Positions 6,471-6,904 of a stretch of 6,904 nucleotides of DNA are shown here, one piece after another (position 1 is the first letter of the stretch; every line of letters begins with the position of its first letter). A program made the translations under genes and the position numbers. The DNA is taken from NCBI GenBank assembly GCA_030754475.1, contig JASMAE010000135.1:1-6904 (forward strand). The letters are read 5' to 3'. The DNA is from Rhodospirillales bacterium (GTDB lineage Bacteria; Pseudomonadota; Alphaproteobacteria; Rhodospirillales; JASLLV01). The notes under the pieces were generated by a model that had not been told where the DNA came from, ran no database searches, and saw only the letters and a program-made list of their open reading frames with translations.

Positions 6471-6904
6471 ATGTCGATGGACCCCGTCCTCCTCGAGATC
6501 ATGAGCAACAAGGTGACCGCGATCGCCGACGAGATGCGGATGACCATGCAGCGCACCGCGCGCTCGGTCTTCGTCAACGAGGGCTCGGACTTCGCCGTCG
6601 GAATGATCGACGTCTCGGGCGAGGTGTTTGCCTGGCCGCCGGGCTCGAAAACCACGTCGATCAACGTCCCCGTCGCGTACACCATCGGCGAGGTGGAGCT
6701 CGAGCCGGGCGACGTGATCGTGGCCAACGATCCCTACCTCACGCAAGCGATGGCGACGCACCTGCCCGATCTGCACCTGATCCGGCCCTACTACCACGAG
6801 GGGCGAATCGTCGGTTACGGCTGGGGCTTCATCCACTACATGGACGTCGGTGGGCGCTTCCCGGGAAGCATCTCGGCGGCTAACAACGACATCTTCCAGG
6901 AAGG
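6471..6904 (+). CDS. Hydantoinase B/oxoprolinase family protein, partial (5' part)
   Basis: The first 144 codons of a HyuB-family protein are present and the gene runs off the window. Full members usually have 500-600 residues or more. Signatures include the N-terminal MDPVLLEIMSNKVTAIADEM, the T-A-R-S-V helix with FAVGMIDVSGEVFA, ELEPGDVIVANDPY, ATHLPDLHLIRPYYHEGRIV and HYMDVGGRFPGSI. HyuB proteins pair with HyuA-type subunits in ATP-dependent hydantoin or N-methylhydantoin hydrolysis and are related to acetone carboxylase subunits. The NDPYLTQAMATHLPD segment is longer than the usual NDPYxGGTHLPD and points to a particular subfamily rather than a classical hydantoinase. GAGG at 6460-6463 lies seven bases before ATG 6471; a second ATG at 6477 is an alternative. 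No HyuA-like partner lies within this window, so it would have to be downstream. Its position after the AtuA pair suggests a shared catabolic pathway. Confidence 0.92.
   Translation, partial: MSMDPVLLEIMSNKVTAIADEMRMTMQRTARSVFVNEGSDFAVGMIDVSGEVFAWPPGSKTTSINVPVAYTIGEVELEPGDVIVANDPYLTQAMATHLPDLHLIRPYYHEGRIVGYGWGFIHYMDVGGRFPGSISAANNDIFQE

Noticed and set aside
5476..6836. Open frames on the - strand (5476-6372 and 6213-6836) across the ferredoxin-fold, hemerythrin and HyuB-like genes
   Set aside because: They cross several unrelated + strand genes, lack motifs and start sites, and read as antisense shadows.

Overview
The window is GC-rich DNA, densely coding, from what looks like an alphaproteobacterium. 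That placement is inference. It rests on a FixL/FixJ-type two-component pair with stacked PAS domains, a DUF924 protein, a single-domain bacteriohemerythrin and an AtuA/hydantoinase-type catabolic cluster, all with GC-biased third positions. A Rhodospirillales-like genome would fit, but nothing here fixes the species.

Left arm (1-3996, all leftward). A FixJ-like response regulator (1-634, cut by the window edge close to its end) overlaps the 3' end of a large soluble PAS-rich histidine kinase by 32 bases. The kinase most likely starts at 3221 and has 872 residues: five PAS domains, a HisKA dimerisation/phosphoacceptor domain and an HATPase domain. Opposite its start codon, on the + strand, lies the C-terminal half of a CBS-domain protein (about 3220-3399). 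Its N-terminal half is missing and the kinase gene occupies that place, which suggests a recombination junction. Upstream of the kinase on the same strand is a complete DUF924 gene (3427-3996).

Centre (3997-4201). A divergent intergenic region holds a 7-bp inverted repeat (half-sites 4060-4066 and 4090-4096), a candidate rightward promoter and a strong Shine-Dalgarno sequence.

Right arm (4202-6904, all rightward). An AtuA-family (DUF1446) gene is followed two bases later by a small gene for the AtuA-like ferredoxin-fold domain, a split form of a protein that is often one chain. Next is a bacteriohemerythrin gene with a good ribosome binding site but an in-frame amber codon at codon 12, so it is either a fresh pseudogene or a sequencing error. 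The window closes with the first 144 codons of a hydantoinase B/oxoprolinase-family gene. The AtuA pair and the HyuB-like protein plausibly belong to one carbon-compound degradation pathway. The substrate cannot be read from the sequence.

No RNA gene, CRISPR array, insertion sequence or intrinsic terminator was found. I do not see a clearly new biological system. The points most worth a second look are the interrupted hemerythrin, the CBS/kinase junction, the kinase's atypical G1 box and the split AtuA module beside HyuB.
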